This document shows positions 46,409 through 54,808 of a DNA stretch of 64,000 nt, one piece after another. This DNA comes from JBCBGF01 sp038526915 (lineage in GTDB: Bacteria > Pseudomonadota > Alphaproteobacteria > Rhodobacterales > Rhodobacteraceae), in NCBI GenBank assembly GCA_038526915.1, contig JBCBGF010000009.1, positions 62,001 through 126,000 on the forward strand. Reading direction: 5' to 3'. Every line of letters begins with the position of its first letter. Position 1 is the first letter of the stretch. The position numbers were made by a program, and so were the translations under genes. The notes under the pieces are model-generated. The model was not told the origin of the DNA and did no database searches. It was given only the letters and a program-made list of their open reading frames with translations.

Positions 46409-48288
46409 TCCGCAGCCTCCTGCGCGGGGGTTTCCGGGAAAAGGCACCGGACGGCGCGCGCGCCATTACGCTCCAACGGTATGTCGCCCTGCCGACATGC
46501 GTCTTGCGCTTTGTCGCACCGGTCGGCAAAGGCGCAGCCTGCTGGCAGTTTGTCGACGACCGGCGGCAGGCCGGGGATGGCCTCAAGCCGCCGCTTGCCT
46601 TCGCCCAGTTCGGGCACGCAGGCCATAAGACGAGCGGTGTAGGGGTGGCGCGGGGTGTCGAGAATATCGCCGGTCTGCCCTTCTTCGACGATGCGCCCCG
46701 CGTACATGACCGCCACACGGTCACACAGTTGCGCGACGACGCCAAAGTCGTGGGTGATAAAGACGATGGCCAAACCGCGCGATTTTCTCAGATCGTCGAG
46801 AAGCGCAAGAATCTGAGCCTGCACGGTCACATCGAGCGCGGTCGTAGGTTCGTCAGCGATAATGATATCCGGGTCATTGGCCAGCGCCATCGCGATGCCC
46901 ACGCGCTGGCGCATGCCGCCGGACATTTCGTGCGGATAGTCTGTGATCCGCTTTTCCGCGTTCGGGATGCGCACCGCTTCGAGAAGTTCGATGGCCTTGG
47001 CGCGACCCTCATCCTTGCCGATCTGGCGGTGCGACCGGATCGCTTCGATCAGCTGATCGCCGACGCGGTAGAGCGGATGCAGCGTCGCGAGAGGGTCCTG
47101 AAATATATAGGCCACGTTGCGACCGCGCATATCGCGAAGGTGCTTGTAAGGCGCGCCAATCAAGTCCGTGCCGTCGTAGCGGACAGCTCCGCCCGTGATG
47201 ACGCCCGGAGGCGAGGCGACGAGGCCCATGACGGACAGCGCCGTCACCGACTTGCCGGAGCCGGACTCTCCAATGATGCCGAGGCACTCGCCTCGCTCGA
47301 CGTGAAGCGACACGCCTCCTACAGCGCGATAGACCCGGTCCTTGACGTGGAATTGCGTTTGCAGGTCCTGGACTTCCAGCAACCCCCTGCCCTCGGGCGC
47401 TGGGGCAGGCGCGTCGCGCTTCACCATCGTCGCCGCCATTGGGCGTGACAGGGCGCCGGATTTCAGACGTGGGTCAAGCGCGTCGCGAACACCGTCGCCA
47501 AGTAGGTTGATCGACATCACGATGATCAGGATCATAACGCCCGGTACGATCGACGTGTGAGGGTTGGAGATGAGCGCAGACCGTGCTTCGCCGAGCATCG
47601 AGCCAAGGTCTGCCTGCGGCGGCTGCGAGCCGAGGCCGAGAAACGAAAGGCCCGCCGTCTCAAGGATCATCCAGCCAATAGTTGTGGACATCGCGATGAT
47701 GATGACCGGGATTACGTTGGGCAAGACTTCGGTCAGGATAATGCGCGCGTTCGACATGCCCGCGAGGCGAGCGGCATCAACGAACTCCTTGTGGGCAATG
47801 CCCACCGTTATGCCGCGGATGTTGCGCGCAAAGAACGGCACGTTGACAGCGGCCACGGCGATGAGCGCGTTGAAGAGGCCTGGGCCAAGCGCGGCCACGA
47901 TGGCAAGCGCCAGCAGGATGTACGGAAACGCCATAAGCATATCGACGCCGCGCATGATGATGTTGTCTGTGCGCCCGCCGTAGAAGCCCGCGATGATCCC
48001 GATGGCCGCGCCGACGGTCGCCGCAATGATCGCGGCGGCAAAGCCAACGGCGAGCGAAAGCTGCGTGCCCCAGAGGAGTCGCGACAGGAGATCGCGACCG
48101 AGGTGGTCCGTTCCGAGAAGCGCGCCCTCGGAGAACGGCGGTTTGAAGCGGTTGCCGGTGTCTGTGACGTCGGGGTCAGCCAGCGGAAGGATGGGTGTCA
48201 GAAGCACCAGCAGAATAACCAGCGACAACACGATCCCACCTGCCATGGCCAGCCGGTTCCGCGCGAGGAGTTTGAGGAACGCCATCAT
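46405..48288 (-). CDS. Fused dipeptide ABC permease (DppC) and ATPase (DppD)
   Basis: 627 residues. Residues 1 to about 280 are a DppC-type permease: hydrophobic segments, GTDHLGRDLLSRLLWGTQLSL, and the EAA-like FVDAARLAGMSNARIILTEVLPN. Residues from about 300 are a DppD-type ATPase: Walker A GESGSGKSVT near 341, signature MSGGMRQRVGIAMAL, Walker B IIIADEPTTALDVTVQ and the cysteine cluster GCAFADRCDKAQDAC. The two proteins are normally separate. The frame is open across the junction (about residues 280-300, ALSRPMAATMVKRDAPAPAPEG), which reads like a linker, so this is a true fusion. It overlaps both neighbours. Confidence 0.93.
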   Translation of the reverse strand: MMAFLKLLARNRLAMAGGIVLSLVILLVLLTPILPLADPDVTDTGNRFKPPFSEGALLGTDHLGRDLLSRLLWGTQLSLAVGFAAAIIAATVGAAIGIIAGFYGGRTDNIIMRGVDMLMAFPYILLALAIVAALGPGLFNALIAVAAVNVPFFARNIRGITVGIAHKEFVDAARLAGMSNARIILTEVLPNVIPVIIIAMSTTIGWMILETAGLSFLGLGSQPPQADLGSMLGEARSALISNPHTSIVPGVMILIIVMSINLLGDGVRDALDPRLKSGALSRPMAATMVKRDAPAPAPEGRGLLEVQDLQTQFHVKDRVYRAVGGVSLHVERGECLGIIGESGSGKSVTALSVMGLVASPPGVITGGAVRYDGTDLIGAPYKHLRDMRGRNVAYIFQDPLATLHPLYRVGDQLIEAIRSHRQIGKDEGRAKAIELLEAVRIPNAEKRITDYPHEMSGGMRQRVGIAMALANDPDIIIADEPTTALDVTVQAQILALLDDLRKSRGLAIVFITHDFGVVAQLCDRVAVMYAGRIVEEGQTGDILDTPRHPYTARLMACVPELGEGKRRLEAIPGLPPVVDKLPAGCAFADRCDKAQDACRQGDIPLERNGARAVRCLFPETPAQEAAE

Positions 48289-49232
48289 GTCTTGATCCTC
48301 GGGTCGAGCAGGCTTTGAGCAACATCGACCGCGATGTTGAACAGGACGTAACAGGCGGCCACAAAGACAACGCCGCCCTGCACCAGCAGGATGTCACGCT
48401 TGAGGATTGCGTCGACGAGCATTCGTCCGACGCCGGGCCACTGAAAGACGATCTCGATATAGACGGCGCCCGACAGAACGAAGCCCGCCTGGATGCCGAG
48501 GACGGGAATGATCGACACCATCGCAGCTTTGAGCGCGTGGCGCCAAATTACGCCGCGCTCTGCCACGCCCTTGGCGCGGGCGGTGCGGATGAAGTCCTGC
48601 CGTAGCACCTCAAGCATCGCCGATCGTGCGAGCCGGGCGATGACGCCGGTCGCGACGACGGCGAGGGCGATTGCGGGCAGCGTAAGGTGCGAGATGAGGG
48701 CGGCGAAGTCTCTGTCTCCGTAGATCGGCCACATGCCCGACACCGGGAACCAGCGCAGGTTTACCGAGAAGAACAGGATCATCATCATGCCGAGGAAGAA
48801 CGACGGGATGGAGATCCCGAGAAGCACGATGAAGGTGATGCCCTTGTCGGCCCATCCATACTGGTTAGCCGCCGAGATCACTCCAGCGGAGACACCGAAG
48901 AGCGAGCAGAGCACGAAGGCCGTTCCGGCGAGGACGAGCGTCGCATTAAAGCGTTCCAGCACTTCGTCGATGACCGGGCGGTTGAGCGCGAAGGAGGTTC
49001 CGAAATCGCCCTGCAGCATATTGCCGAGCCAGATGAAGTATTGTTGCACCAGAGGCTTATCGAGACCCAGGTCGCGGTTCAGCTTCTCGACGTTTTCGGG
49101 CGTCGCATAGCTGCCGAGGATGGCCGTTGCCGGGTCCCCTGGGATCAGCGCCATGATAAGGAAAACGATGATCGTGATACCAAACAGAACCGGAATTGCA
49201 GACAGCAGTCGTTTGAGAGTGTAACCAGTCAT
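48285..49232 (-). CDS. Dipeptide ABC transporter permease (DppB type)
   Basis: 315 residues from the ATG at 49232; a TTG codon precedes it in frame and is not preferred. The opening MTGYTLKRLLSAIPVLFGITIIVFLIM and then LIPGDPA are typical of DppB. The EAA-like loop reads FIRTARAKGVAERGVIWRHALKAA near residues 215-240. It pairs with the permease half of the fused downstream gene, whose start overlaps this stop. Confidence 0.93.
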   Translation of the reverse strand: MTGYTLKRLLSAIPVLFGITIIVFLIMALIPGDPATAILGSYATPENVEKLNRDLGLDKPLVQQYFIWLGNMLQGDFGTSFALNRPVIDEVLERFNATLVLAGTAFVLCSLFGVSAGVISAANQYGWADKGITFIVLLGISIPSFFLGMMMILFFSVNLRWFPVSGMWPIYGDRDFAALISHLTLPAIALAVVATGVIARLARSAMLEVLRQDFIRTARAKGVAERGVIWRHALKAAMVSIIPVLGIQAGFVLSGAVYIEIVFQWPGVGRMLVDAILKRDILLVQGGVVFVAACYVLFNIAVDVAQSLLDPRIKT

Positions 49233-49252
49233 CAATCGCCCCCAAGCGCTGG

Positions 49253-49290
49253 AAAAAGAAGGGGAAGGGGCAAGCCCGAAGGCCCGCCCC
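49253..49290 (-). terminator. Hairpin after the peptide-binding-protein gene
   Basis: On the minus strand, GGGGCGGGCC and GGCTTGCCCC pair fully if two G-U pairs are allowed (plus-strand positions 49281-49290 and 49267-49276), followed by a pyrimidine tract TTCCCCTTCTTTTTCC. It lies about 13 bases after the binding-protein stop and before the permease gene, so it probably gives partial termination and higher binding-protein levels. Confidence 0.6.
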
Positions 49291-49302
49291 TCTCAGCGAG
49301 GA

Positions 49303-50880
49303 TCAGTTTTTCACGACATCGTCGAGAAGGAGAAAGAACGACGGCTGAAGCGCGAAGTCTTCCACACGGTCGCTGGTCACCGCGTTCTGCTTCCAGTTGG
49401 CGACAAAGACCCACGGCGCGTCTTCCTGAACGATGGTCTGCATCTCTTTGTAGAGCATCGCGCGCTCGCTTTGATCGGTCGCGGCGCGGGCCGCTTCGAG
49501 AAGCTCATCAACCTTCGGGTTCGAGTAGTAGCCCGAGTTGAACCCACCCTCTTCAGGCCACGCAGAGGTGCGGAGCGCAAGGAAAGGCAGCGTGTCAGGG
49601 TCGTTCGTCATCCACGCCATCTGCGCCATGTCGGCTTTGCCTTCGAGGCCCGGGTTCACGTTGCCGAGGAAGGTATTCCATTCGTAGGTCTCGATCTTGA
49701 CGTCAAAGCCTACGGCTTCGAGGTCGGCCTGCATTGCGGTCCCCATGGCAACGGGGTCGAGCATGCCCGAGCCACCTTCGGTGACGTAGAACGTCAGTTC
49801 CGCACCCTCGACACCGGCTTCGGCAATTAATTCGCGAGCCTTGTCGGGATCATAGGGATAGGGCTCCAGGTCAGGGTTGTACGCCCAGGCGAACGCGGGC
49901 GGGGTCGGCCCGGCGGCGACATCGGCGGTCCCTTCAAGCACATCATTGACGATGGCTTCCTTGTTGATCGCGTAGTTCGCGGCCTGACGAACGCGGACGT
50001 CGGCGAAGGGGCCCTCTTTGGCGTTGAGGATCAGGAACCAGACGTGCGGCCCGGCCTGTTCGTGAACTGTATACTGTTCGCCTTCAAACTGGCTGAGCGC
50101 AACGGGCGGAACTTCGACCATCAGGTCAATGCCGCCTGCGAGCATCTCTGCGGTCCGCGTATTCGCGTCCGTGATGGGGCGGAAGACGACGGCCTGAAGC
50201 GACGGTGCGCCGTCCCAGTAGTCGGGGTTGCCTTCGACTACGACAGCTTCGTTGGATCGCCATTCCGCAAAGGTGAAAGCGCCTGTGCCCGACGGGTTAC
50301 GCCCGAAGTCGGCGCCGTGCTGTTCGACGGCGGCTGGCGAAACGATGAGGCCGGTCGGATACGCGAGGTTCGACAGGAACGGTGCGTAGGGCGCGTTGAG
50401 AGTGAACTTGACCGTGAGATCGTCGATGACCTCGACGTTCTCGACAGCCGAGAAGAAGAACGCGAGCGGGAACGGGCCGGTGTCGTGATACGGGTGTTCC
50501 TCGTCGAGCATCCGGTCGAAGTTGAATTTTACCGCTTCGGCGTTGAAGGCGCTTCCGTCGTGGAAGTTGACGCCTTCGCGCAGGGTGAAGGTGTATTCCG
50601 TGCCATCTTCTGAAATCGTCCAGTCTGTTGCCAGCGCCGGTTCGACTTCGAGCGTGCCGTCCTTGTAGCGGACGAGCCCGTCATAGACGTTCATGAGAAT
50701 CCGGAAGTCATTGACCGCCGTCACCGCCGCCGGGTCGAGCGCCTTTGGCTCGGCAATCTGGCCGACGATCAGGACGCCGGGGGGTGTCTGTGTCGCAGCA
50801 CCGCTGACGGCCCCGAGGGTCAGCGCAATCGCCGCACCCGAAGCCAGCAGTGTCCGACGTGTGAAAGAAAAGAGCGACAT
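49303..50880 (-). CDS. ABC transporter substrate-binding protein, peptide/nickel family 5
   Basis: 525 residues from the ATG at 50880, which follows GGAGGTAA. The signal peptide has a twin-arginine start (FTRRTLLASGAAIALTLG) with cleavage near residue 28. Family 5 landmarks are the early PKALDPAAVTAVNDFRILMNVYDGLVRY, LREGVNFHDGSAFNAEAVKFNFDRM near 100, and RQAANYAINKEAIVNDVLEG near 300. Such proteins bind di- or oligopeptides, glutathione, opines or nickel. It opens the transporter operon. The shared palindromes in its promoter link it to DUF1028, glutaminase and amidohydrolase genes, so amide-containing compounds are likely ligands. Confidence 0.93.
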   Translation of the reverse strand: MSLFSFTRRTLLASGAAIALTLGAVSGAATQTPPGVLIVGQIAEPKALDPAAVTAVNDFRILMNVYDGLVRYKDGTLEVEPALATDWTISEDGTEYTFTLREGVNFHDGSAFNAEAVKFNFDRMLDEEHPYHDTGPFPLAFFFSAVENVEVIDDLTVKFTLNAPYAPFLSNLAYPTGLIVSPAAVEQHGADFGRNPSGTGAFTFAEWRSNEAVVVEGNPDYWDGAPSLQAVVFRPITDANTRTAEMLAGGIDLMVEVPPVALSQFEGEQYTVHEQAGPHVWFLILNAKEGPFADVRVRQAANYAINKEAIVNDVLEGTADVAAGPTPPAFAWAYNPDLEPYPYDPDKARELIAEAGVEGAELTFYVTEGGSGMLDPVAMGTAMQADLEAVGFDVKIETYEWNTFLGNVNPGLEGKADMAQMAWMTNDPDTLPFLALRTSAWPEEGGFNSGYYSNPKVDELLEAARAATDQSERAMLYKEMQTIVQEDAPWVFVANWKQNAVTSDRVEDFALQPSFFLLLDDVVKN

Positions 50881-50911
50881 TCGCTTTACCTCCGCTGTGA
50901 TGTTCTTAGAG

Positions 50912-50929
50912 TATTTTTCATGATAAATT
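50912..50929. promoter_or_regulatory. GntR operator copy 1 (TCATGA palindrome)
   Basis: Centre TTTCATGATAAATT. It matches 16 of 18 positions of the perfect palindrome AATTTATCATGATAAATT at 53389-53406. It lies 31 bases before the binding-protein start on the minus strand, in the divergent promoter shared with the DUF1028 gene. Confidence 0.75.
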
Positions 50930-50939
50930 GTATCAGGGC

Positions 50940-50957
50940 AAATTTTCATGATAAATT
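50940..50957. promoter_or_regulatory. GntR operator copy 2 (TCATGA palindrome)
   Basis: Contains TTTTCATGATAAATTC and matches 16 of 18 positions of AATTTATCATGATAAATT. It begins 28 bp after copy 1 and lies 27 bases before the DUF1028 start. Two sites in one divergent promoter fit repression or activation in both directions. Confidence 0.75.
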
Positions 50958-50984
50958 CAAGCCCACTCTCAGGGAGGTGCCCAA

Positions 50985-51674
50985 GTGACGATCTCAATAC
51001 TCGCTTTTGATGAAAAAACCGGCAGTTATGGAGGGGCGGCGACCACGGGAAGCCTTTGCGTCGGTGGGTGGGTGCTGCGTGGAGACCCCGAATCAGGCCT
51101 GTCTGCCTCGCAAGGATCGTTGCCTTCGACGATGTGGGGGACAGATACACTGGTCGCGATGCGGGCAGGCGTGGGTGCGAAAGATGCGGTTCTTGATGTC
51201 GTCAACGCCGATAGCGGACGGTCGCACCGGCAGATCGCGGCGCTTGATCCGACGGGCGACGTGTTCGCTTTCACCGGAGCGGACAGCATCGCATCTGCCG
51301 GGAGCCGCGCGGGTCCGCGTTTTATTGTTGCGGGCAACCTTCTGGAGACGTCGCATGTCATCGATGCCTGTTTCGACGGTTTCCAAGCCGCCGAGGGGAG
51401 CCTAGCAGAGCGTCTGCTGGCAGCGCTTGATGCGGCCGCAAAAGCAGGCGGGGACAGCCGCGGTTTACTGTCCGCCGCGCTGTTGATCGTCAATCGAAAG
51501 CTCGCGCCGCTGACCCTGAGGATCGACAAGTCTGCAACTCCGCTGTCCGACCTTCGGGCACTCTACGCCGATGCGACTTCAGGCGCCTATGCGGATTGGG
51601 CGGCGCTTGTACCGACGCTGGATGACCCCGAGCGCGCGGAACCCTATCTTGAGAAGGCGGACCAGCCCGTCTGA
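50985..51674 (+). CDS. DUF1028 family protein
   Basis: 229 residues from a GTG at 50985, preceded by GGGAGGTGCCC. It begins TISILAFDEKTGSYGGAATTGSLCVGGWV and continues ASQGSLPSTMWG and QIAALDPTGDVFAFTGADS, the DUF1028 pattern. The family resembles N-terminal-nucleophile hydrolases and is often found beside amidohydrolases and peptide transporters. Its reaction is not established. The GTG lies directly behind the two TCATGA palindromes. Its last 31 bases overlap, tail to tail, the end of the glutaminase gene on the other strand. Confidence 0.9.
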   Translation: MTISILAFDEKTGSYGGAATTGSLCVGGWVLRGDPESGLSASQGSLPSTMWGTDTLVAMRAGVGAKDAVLDVVNADSGRSHRQIAALDPTGDVFAFTGADSIASAGSRAGPRFIVAGNLLETSHVIDACFDGFQAAEGSLAERLLAALDAAAKAGGDSRGLLSAALLIVNRKLAPLTLRIDKSATPLSDLRALYADATSGAYADWAALVPTLDDPERAEPYLEKADQPV

Positions 51675-52573
51675 TCTGCCACGTCTTCCGCAAGACGCGT
51701 GCCGACCTTTGAATTGCCATAGCGATCCAGACCCGGCGACCAGACAGCGATCGACGCGTGTCCCGGCGCGATGATCAGAATGGCACCGCCCACGCCGCTT
51801 TTCCCAGGCAGCCCGACGCGAAACGCAAATTCTCCCGATCCATCGTAATGGCCGCAGGTCATCATCAGTGCGCAAATGCGACGCGCGCGCTTTTCAGAGA
51901 TCAGACCCGGCGCGTTGGGGAACTGCGCAAGCATCGCTCCGGTGCGCGCCAGTTGCACGCAGTTCATCTCGATCGCGCACTGATGGCAGTACGTCCCGAA
52001 AACGCGGTCCGGCGTATTCTTCAGGTTGCCGTGTGATTTCAGGTAGTGGGCGAGCGCGAGGTTGCGGTGGCCGGTGGTCTTTTCGGATTCTGCGACCCGT
52101 CTGTTGATGTGGATGGTATCGTCCTGTGCAGCGGCGCGAACGAAGCGGACGAGTTCAGCTAACGCGTCTCTCGGTTCGCGTCCGCCGATCATCGCGTCCG
52201 TTGTCACGAGCGCGCCTGCGTTGATGAACGGGTTGCGCGGTCGCCCGTCTTCGCGTTCGAGCAATACCATGCTGTCGAAGGCGGTGCCTGAGGGCTCGCG
52301 CCCGACCCGGAGCCAGAGATCGTCGCCGACACGGCCAAGGACGGCTGCAAGCGAGAAGACTTTCGAGACGCTTTGGATGGAGAAAAGCGTGTCCGACTGC
52401 CCCGCCTGAATAACAGTACCGTCCTGAAGAGCCAGGGCGATGCCGACCTGATCCGCCGGGACTGACGCGAGTTCGGGGATGTAGGTTGCTACCTTTCCCC
52501 AGTCGGCCGCGTCGATTGCGGCGGTGACCGCATCTTCGGAGATGCGTTGAAGTGCAGCGTGGGTCAGGGCCAT
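51644..52573 (-). CDS. glsA: Glutaminase
   Basis: 309 residues from the ATG at 52573. The serine-dependent beta-lactamase-like glutaminase fold is recognisable: the SxxK motif Ser68-Val-Ser-Lys71 in FSIQSVSKVFSL, NPFINAGALVTTD near residue 118, YCHQCAIEMN near 200 and the late GKSGVGGAIL. It hydrolyses L-glutamine to L-glutamate and ammonia in the cytoplasm. Its ATG overlaps the GntR stop by one base (TGATG), so it is translated together with the regulator. In this regulon it would complete release of amide nitrogen from imported substrates. Confidence 0.93.
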   Translation of the reverse strand: MALTHAALQRISEDAVTAAIDAADWGKVATYIPELASVPADQVGIALALQDGTVIQAGQSDTLFSIQSVSKVFSLAAVLGRVGDDLWLRVGREPSGTAFDSMVLLEREDGRPRNPFINAGALVTTDAMIGGREPRDALAELVRFVRAAAQDDTIHINRRVAESEKTTGHRNLALAHYLKSHGNLKNTPDRVFGTYCHQCAIEMNCVQLARTGAMLAQFPNAPGLISEKRARRICALMMTCGHYDGSGEFAFRVGLPGKSGVGGAILIIAPGHASIAVWSPGLDRYGNSKVGTRLAEDVADQTGWSAFSR

Positions 52574-53331
52574 CACTCGGCGATGAAGCGCTTCATGACG
52601 ACAGCTTCCTGATCTTCCATGAGGCGGCGGGCCAGTTCCATGTGTTCCTGCATGATGCGGCGCGCACGGTCCGGATCGTCTTCGCGCAACGCGTCGATGA
52701 GGGCGATCTGGTGGTCTCGTCCTTCGCGCCACAGCTCATGGTTCGGCTTGGAGTACAGGCGTTTGTAGACCGTGAGCTCGGTCAGGATCTCGGCCAGAAA
52801 GCCGATCATGAAGCCGAGGATGGAGTTCTCGGCGTACTCGGCTAGCTTGGCGTGGAACAGAAGCGAGTCGATATGTTGCGCGCGTTCTTCCTCGACAGAG
52901 TCTGCGGGCCGTTCGTATCGGGCGACGATGGCGCGAAGCTCTTGCAGCTTTGCGGCTGACAATTGCCCCGCAAGCGAGGCAGCGTTCTCGGGTTCAAGCG
53001 CGACGCGGACCTGATAGATGTCGTCGATCGAGACGTTCTTGAAATAGAAGAAGTTCGCGAGAAGGGCGTGGGCGCGATCTGTTGTGACTTCGCCGACAAA
53101 GCTGCCACCGCCCGGTCCGGTCTTGGTGGCAATCAAGCCTTGTGCCTGCAAGAGCCGCATCGCCTCGCGGATCGTGCCTTTCGACATCTGAAACCGCTCG
53201 ATCATCTCCGGTTCGCTTGGCAGACGATCTCCGGGCTGGAGCCCCTGTTCGACCACCCACGACTTGATCTCATCTGCGACTTGAAAGGGGCGCGATCTTT
53301 TCGGTTTCGACTGGGTTTTTCCCATGGCCAT
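52573..53331 (-). CDS. GntR/FadR-type regulator of the amide regulon
   Basis: 252 residues from the ATG at 53331 (a second ATG is at 53325). The winged helix covers about residues 15-85, with LQPGDRLPSEPEMIERFQMSKGTIREAMRLLQAQGLI and a glycine-rich wing KTGPGGGSFV. The C-terminal FCD-type ligand domain has HIDSLLFHAKLAEYAENSILG and GRDHQIALIDALREDD. It is co-transcribed with glutaminase and divergent from the amidohydrolase gene. A perfect 18-bp palindrome lies in that divergent promoter and two close copies lie in the transporter/DUF1028 promoter, so it likely controls all four units. Confidence 0.92.
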   Translation of the reverse strand: MAMGKTQSKPKRSRPFQVADEIKSWVVEQGLQPGDRLPSEPEMIERFQMSKGTIREAMRLLQAQGLIATKTGPGGGSFVGEVTTDRAHALLANFFYFKNVSIDDIYQVRVALEPENAASLAGQLSAAKLQELRAIVARYERPADSVEEERAQHIDSLLFHAKLAEYAENSILGFMIGFLAEILTELTVYKRLYSKPNHELWREGRDHQIALIDALREDDPDRARRIMQEHMELARRLMEDQEAVVMKRFIAE

Positions 53332-53388
53332 GGCGCCCTTTGCCTTTTCAGTAGCGTCACGGCGCAATCGCCGTTACACGATGGAATC

Positions 53389-53406
53389 AATTTATCATGA
53401 TAAATT
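53389..53406. promoter_or_regulatory. GntR operator copy 3, perfect palindrome
   Basis: AATTTATCATGATAAATT is a perfect 18-bp palindrome, ending one base before the amidohydrolase ribosome site (AAGGA, 53408-53412) and 58 bp upstream of the GntR start. Here a bound repressor would block the amidohydrolase transcript and probably the regulator's own. Confidence 0.8.
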
Positions 53407-53419
53407 CAAGGAAAATATC

Positions 53420-54646
53420 ATGGACGGTGAACTCGCCGCCGAGCGTCTCTCGGCCATTTCCACCTTAAGCGCGACCGAGGACGGCGTCACGCGCCTGCCC
53501 TGGACGCCCGAGCATAAGGCTGCATTGGGCGAGATAAAGCGCTGGATGGAAGATGCCGGGCTTGCCGCAGAGCTGGATGCCGCCGGCACGCTTGTCGGGC
53601 GATCACCGAACCCCGACGACAAACCTGTCATTCTGATGGGCTCGCATCAGGACAGCGTTCCCAACGCCGGTCGCTTTGACGGGATCATGGGGATCGCGCT
53701 TGCCTGTCTCGCGGCGAAAAGGTTCAAGGGCCGATGGGAAGAGCTTTCCGTCGGGATCGAAGTCCTTGCGTTCGCAGACGAAGAAGGCGTGCGGTTTCCG
53801 ACCGCCCTAATTGGTCCGCGCGCCCTTGCAGGTACGCTTGACCCAAAGGTGTTCGACATGACCGACAGTGAGGGCGTCACGATGCGCACTGCGATGGCAG
53901 CGTTCGGTGCGGACGCCGACCGCGCAATGACGCTCAGGCGGGATCCTGTGGCGATTGCGGGATATCTCGAAGCGCATATCGAGCAGGGCCCGGTTCTTGA
54001 AGCCGCGAATGTCCCGATCGGCATTGTCACGGCGATTTGTGGCATCGCCCGCTTCAACGTGACTGTCACTGGCGAGACTGGGCACGCCGGCACCGTCCCG
54101 ATGACGGGTCGGCGCGACGCACTTGTCGGGGCCGCGCGCCTGATCGGAGAGATCAACACACGCGCGTTGGCCGAGAAGAACATTCGAGCAACCGTTGGCA
54201 CGATCTCTGTCAAGCCGGGCGCCGTGAATGCAGTGCCCGCAGTTGTCGATTTCACTCTCGAAGTGCGTGCCGACGACGACGCGCGTCGCGATCGCTTTGC
54301 AAATGACGTCACAGCCTTTGCAGAGGAGACGTTGAGCGCGGCGGGCCTCCAGGTGTCAATCTCGCGGACCTATGAACAACGCGCAGTGCCCAGTGATGAA
54401 GACCTCATGACGGCGCTCGCGGATGCCGCCGAAGAAACCGGGCATGCCGCACTGCGGCTGATGTCAGGCGCCACTCACGATGCCTCCGCCATGGCCGACC
54501 TTTGCCCGACTGCCATGCTCTTCATCCCCTGCCGTGCGGGTGTGAGCCACCGCCCAGACGAATACGCCGATGCCGTGAGCATGGGTGCGGCGGTCGATGT
54601 TCTTGAACAGACAATTGAGCGGATCTCCAACCGATACGAAGCATAA
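53420..54646 (+). CDS. M20-type Zn-dependent amidohydrolase (N-carbamoyl-amino-acid hydrolase family)
   Basis: 408 residues from the ATG at 53420, preceded by AAGGA; an in-frame extension to 53324 crosses the operator and was rejected. Metal ligands of the hydantoinase/carbamoylase (AtzC/HyuC) branch are visible: His in LMGSHQDSVP near residue 76, Asp in GRFDGIMG near 87, the EE pair in FADEEGVRF near 121, His in HIEQGP near 187 and His in SGATHDASAM near 353. Members hydrolyse N-carbamoyl amino acids, ureidoglycolate, allantoate or related amides, releasing ammonia. The exact substrate is undetermined. Confidence 0.92.
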   Translation: MDGELAAERLSAISTLSATEDGVTRLPWTPEHKAALGEIKRWMEDAGLAAELDAAGTLVGRSPNPDDKPVILMGSHQDSVPNAGRFDGIMGIALACLAAKRFKGRWEELSVGIEVLAFADEEGVRFPTALIGPRALAGTLDPKVFDMTDSEGVTMRTAMAAFGADADRAMTLRRDPVAIAGYLEAHIEQGPVLEAANVPIGIVTAICGIARFNVTVTGETGHAGTVPMTGRRDALVGAARLIGEINTRALAEKNIRATVGTISVKPGAVNAVPAVVDFTLEVRADDDARRDRFANDVTAFAEETLSAAGLQVSISRTYEQRAVPSDEDLMTALADAAEETGHAALRLMSGATHDASAMADLCPTAMLFIPCRAGVSHRPDEYADAVSMGAAVDVLEQTIERISNRYEA

Positions 54647-54808
54647 CAAAGATGCTGCACCCCTTTCGATGCGAGGTATCACCGAGACACTTCAAGGCGG
54701 CACTGCCTGTGGATGAAGATGCGCGTGCATTGCAGGACTGCATGCTACCATGAGAAGTCAGCGTTTGGTTGTCGTTTTGGGTGGGCATGGTGGATCGGAG
54801 GATCAGCC

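Noticed and set aside
53324..53419. 32-codon N-terminal extension of the amidohydrolase
   Set aside because: It runs through the operator palindrome and has no ribosome site; the ATG at 53420 has AAGGA.
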